DNA from: Candidatus Izemoplasmatales bacterium
GTDB lineage: Bacteria > Bacillota_I > Bacilli_A > Izemoplasmatales > Hujiaoplasmataceae
Reading direction: 5' to 3'
Length of the DNA: 21,907 nt
Assembly (NCBI GenBank): GCA_028694875.1
Contig: JAQVKB010000002.1
Coordinates: 1 to 21,907 of the forward strand
Both the position numbers and the translations under genes were made by a program. Under the pieces are notes generated by a model. The model did no database searches and had not been told where the DNA came from. It saw nothing but the letters and a program-made list of their open reading frames with translations. Shown here piece by piece: positions 20,704 through 21,907 of the stretch (position 1 is the stretch's first letter; every line of letters begins with the position of its first letter).

Positions 20704-21907
20704 TTAGTAATATCCTTTCCATTTTCCCAAAAAGAAGAGGGCGACGCCACAGGCTATCAATACCAGCCCGTAGCCAATGATTTCAAGAATATCTTTGAGT
20801 CTTCCGTATTTGGGATCGAACGAATGCAGATATCGGTAGGAAAGCGGGGATTTCTTCTTTGAAATGCCAAAGACCGCATGATTCTCTTTTCCTTTTACAT
20901 CCAAGGGAACGCCATGTTCTTTCAGATACACAACGGCTTCGATAAAGTCCACGTGTGCCGCGACACGCAACGCCGTGTATTGAAAGGAAATGGGATGCAG
21001 TTTCGTCTCTTCTTGCGCGACGAGCCATTCGAATGCGCGTACGTTCTTTTTCGCAATCGTCGCCAGCAACAAAGGCACGCCATCGATGATGACATTGGGA
21101 TGAAAGAAGAAGCGAACCAAATAGACGAAGGCGTGATATTGGTGATCTCTCGCAGAAATCAGAAGTCGGTCTTGGGTCGCTTGGATCACCCATTCTTGGG
21201 TGAGCGGGACATGCTTGATGAAATACATTACGTTTTCAATTTTGTCTTCGGCAAGTGCGGAACGAATCATCGTTCCCCACTGGACAAGCGTGGCCTTTTG
21301 GAGTAAAGGCATGAGATATTCAATGCTACGGATATCGTGTTGAAACGTCGCTTGCATCAAGGTTTCTTGAATTCCTGCGTCCGGTTTTTTCTCCTTCCAC
21401 AAAGGAAAGGCGACCTCGAGCAATGTTGGAGAACCCAATACAAGGAACCAACTCATGACCGATTTGGTTTGATGGGTTGCGTTGGAATCGAGTTGATTCT
21501 CCTGAAGCAACCAAATCAAATTCTCTTCGATATTCGGTGTAAGAGGACTAAAGCGGGTGTCAACGAAGTCACTCGATTGGACCTCCAACCCTTGCGCGAT
21601 CTCCTGAAAAATCGAAGGTTCAAAGTCCAACCAGAAAGGCAGATGTTTAGCGTCCTCCGCTCGTACTTCTTTGGTCAAAAGTACCCGAAGTCTGGCGAGT
21701 TCAGCGGATTGTTTTTGATCCTCATGATGATTCTTTTCATAATCTTGAAACCAAGAAATCATGTTCGTTTTGTTGGCCTTCAAACAGGGTTCATAATAGG
21801 AAAGAAACCAAGGCTCCTGAATCCGGTAACGATGAAGGAGTTCCTCCAAATCGGTGGGGTTGTCCGAACGCATCGCATTTTGGATTTGAATTTGGATGAG
21901 TTCATTC
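20704..21907 (-). CDS. Divergent ankyrin-like protein with C-terminal membrane anchor (5' partial)
   Basis: The reading frame is open to the window edge, so the true start probably lies outside. An ATG at 21873 would give 389 residues but has no ribosome binding site. Residues ~120-330 (numbered from that ATG) are built of helix-pair units resembling degenerate ankyrin repeats: DIRSIEYLMPLLQKA, ENVMYFIKHVPL, HAFVYLVRFFF, NVRAFEWLVAQEE and DFIEAVVYLKEHGVPLDVKG. A single hydrophobic segment near the C-terminus (~365-383) ends in the basic KWKGYY, a tail-anchor arrangement with the repeats in the cytoplasm. No signal peptide can be assessed. The role is unknown; protein binding at the membrane is an inference. 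Confidence 0.7.
   Translation of the reverse strand, partial: NELIQIQIQNAMRSDNPTDLEELLHRYRIQEPWFLSYYEPCLKANKTNMISWFQDYEKNHHEDQKQSAELARLRVLLTKEVRAEDAKHLPFWLDFEPSIFQEIAQGLEVQSSDFVDTRFSPLTPNIEENLIWLLQENQLDSNATHQTKSVMSWFLVLGSPTLLEVAFPLWKEKKPDAGIQETLMQATFQHDIRSIEYLMPLLQKATLVQWGTMIRSALAEDKIENVMYFIKHVPLTQEWVIQATQDRLLISARDHQYHAFVYLVRFFFHPNVIIDGVPLLLATIAKKNVRAFEWLVAQEETKLHPISFQYTALRVAAHVDFIEAVVYLKEHGVPLDVKGKENHAVFGISKKKSPLSYRYLHSFDPKYGRLKDILEIIGYGLVLIACGVALFFLGKWKGYY

Noticed and set aside
20783..21193. Second leftward frame of 136 residues inside the ankyrin-like gene
   Set aside because: It is an overlapping shadow with no ribosome site and no recognisable motif; the longer frame shows regular repeats and a membrane anchor.
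1..21907. Use of genetic code 4 (TGA as tryptophan), as in mycoplasmas
   Set aside because: TGA serves as the natural stop of ecfA2, ecfT, tmk, the DJ-1 gene and yitT, and tryptophans are encoded by TGG.
1..21907. CRISPR array, transposon, integrase, tRNA or prophage island
   Set aside because: No regularly spaced direct repeats, transposase or integrase motifs, cloverleaf-like sequences or phage genes were seen, and codon use looks even across the window.

Overview
The window reads as a chromosomal core-gene region of a low-to-moderate GC Bacillota (Firmicutes-type) bacterium that uses the standard stop codons. TGA ends ecfT, ecfA2, tmk, the DJ-1 gene and yitT, so this is not a code-4 mycoplasma. 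AGGAGG/AGGTG-type ribosome binding sites, an asparagine T-box leader, an energizing module for ECF transporters and the tmk-holB-ricT-rsmI-metG gene order support the assignment. A lineage near the Acholeplasmatales/Izemoplasmatales or Erysipelotrichia is possible, but that is inference. No insertion sequence, phage gene, CRISPR array, rRNA or tRNA was seen; coding density is high and no gene looks obviously broken.

Layout. 1-149 holds the tail of an unrecognised gene, followed by a bidirectional terminator. A malic enzyme gene runs leftward (182-1357) from a divergent promoter region. Rightward come a CBS-domain protein with a HEPN-like N-terminus (1541-2269) and a YcxB-like membrane protein (2342-2860), each with its own promoter and terminator. 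Next is the operon ecfA1-ecfA2-ecfT-truA (2999-6559), in which all genes overlap. TruA carries an extra ~87-residue N-terminal segment and EcfT an extra membrane insertion. A 380-base gap then holds a promoter and a T-box riboswitch with Asn specifier AAC, controlling asnB (6940-8511). A flavodoxin-like gene follows, then an XRE regulator overlapping a small protein built from the same kind of helical repeat (9195-10080).

Across a bidirectional terminator, a leftward operon (12029-10117) encodes a cupin, an ABC ATPase and an ABC-3 family permease of the zinc/manganese type, with no binding protein beside them. Its divergent neighbour is a tightly packed operon: tmk-holB-ricT-trmN6-rsmI-DJ-1-metG-yitT (12219-19692). 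A strong promoter and a leader then drive rplM-rpsI (19801-20644). The last gene, leftward and cut by the window end, encodes a divergent ankyrin-like protein with a C-terminal membrane anchor.

How the genes fit together. The ECF ATPases and EcfT energise vitamin or metal uptake with substrate-binding S components encoded elsewhere. The T-box makes asparagine synthesis respond to uncharged tRNA-Asn. The tmk operon joins dTMP phosphorylation, clamp loading, RNA modification, RNase Y control and methionyl-tRNA synthesis, as in many Bacillota. In many relatives rplM-rpsI directly follow truA; here about 13 kb separate them. The items most worth a second look are the TruA extension, the HTH/repeat overlapping pair, the cupin-ABC operon with a GC-rich palindrome in its divergent promoter region, the HEPN-like/CBS protein and the modified EcfT.
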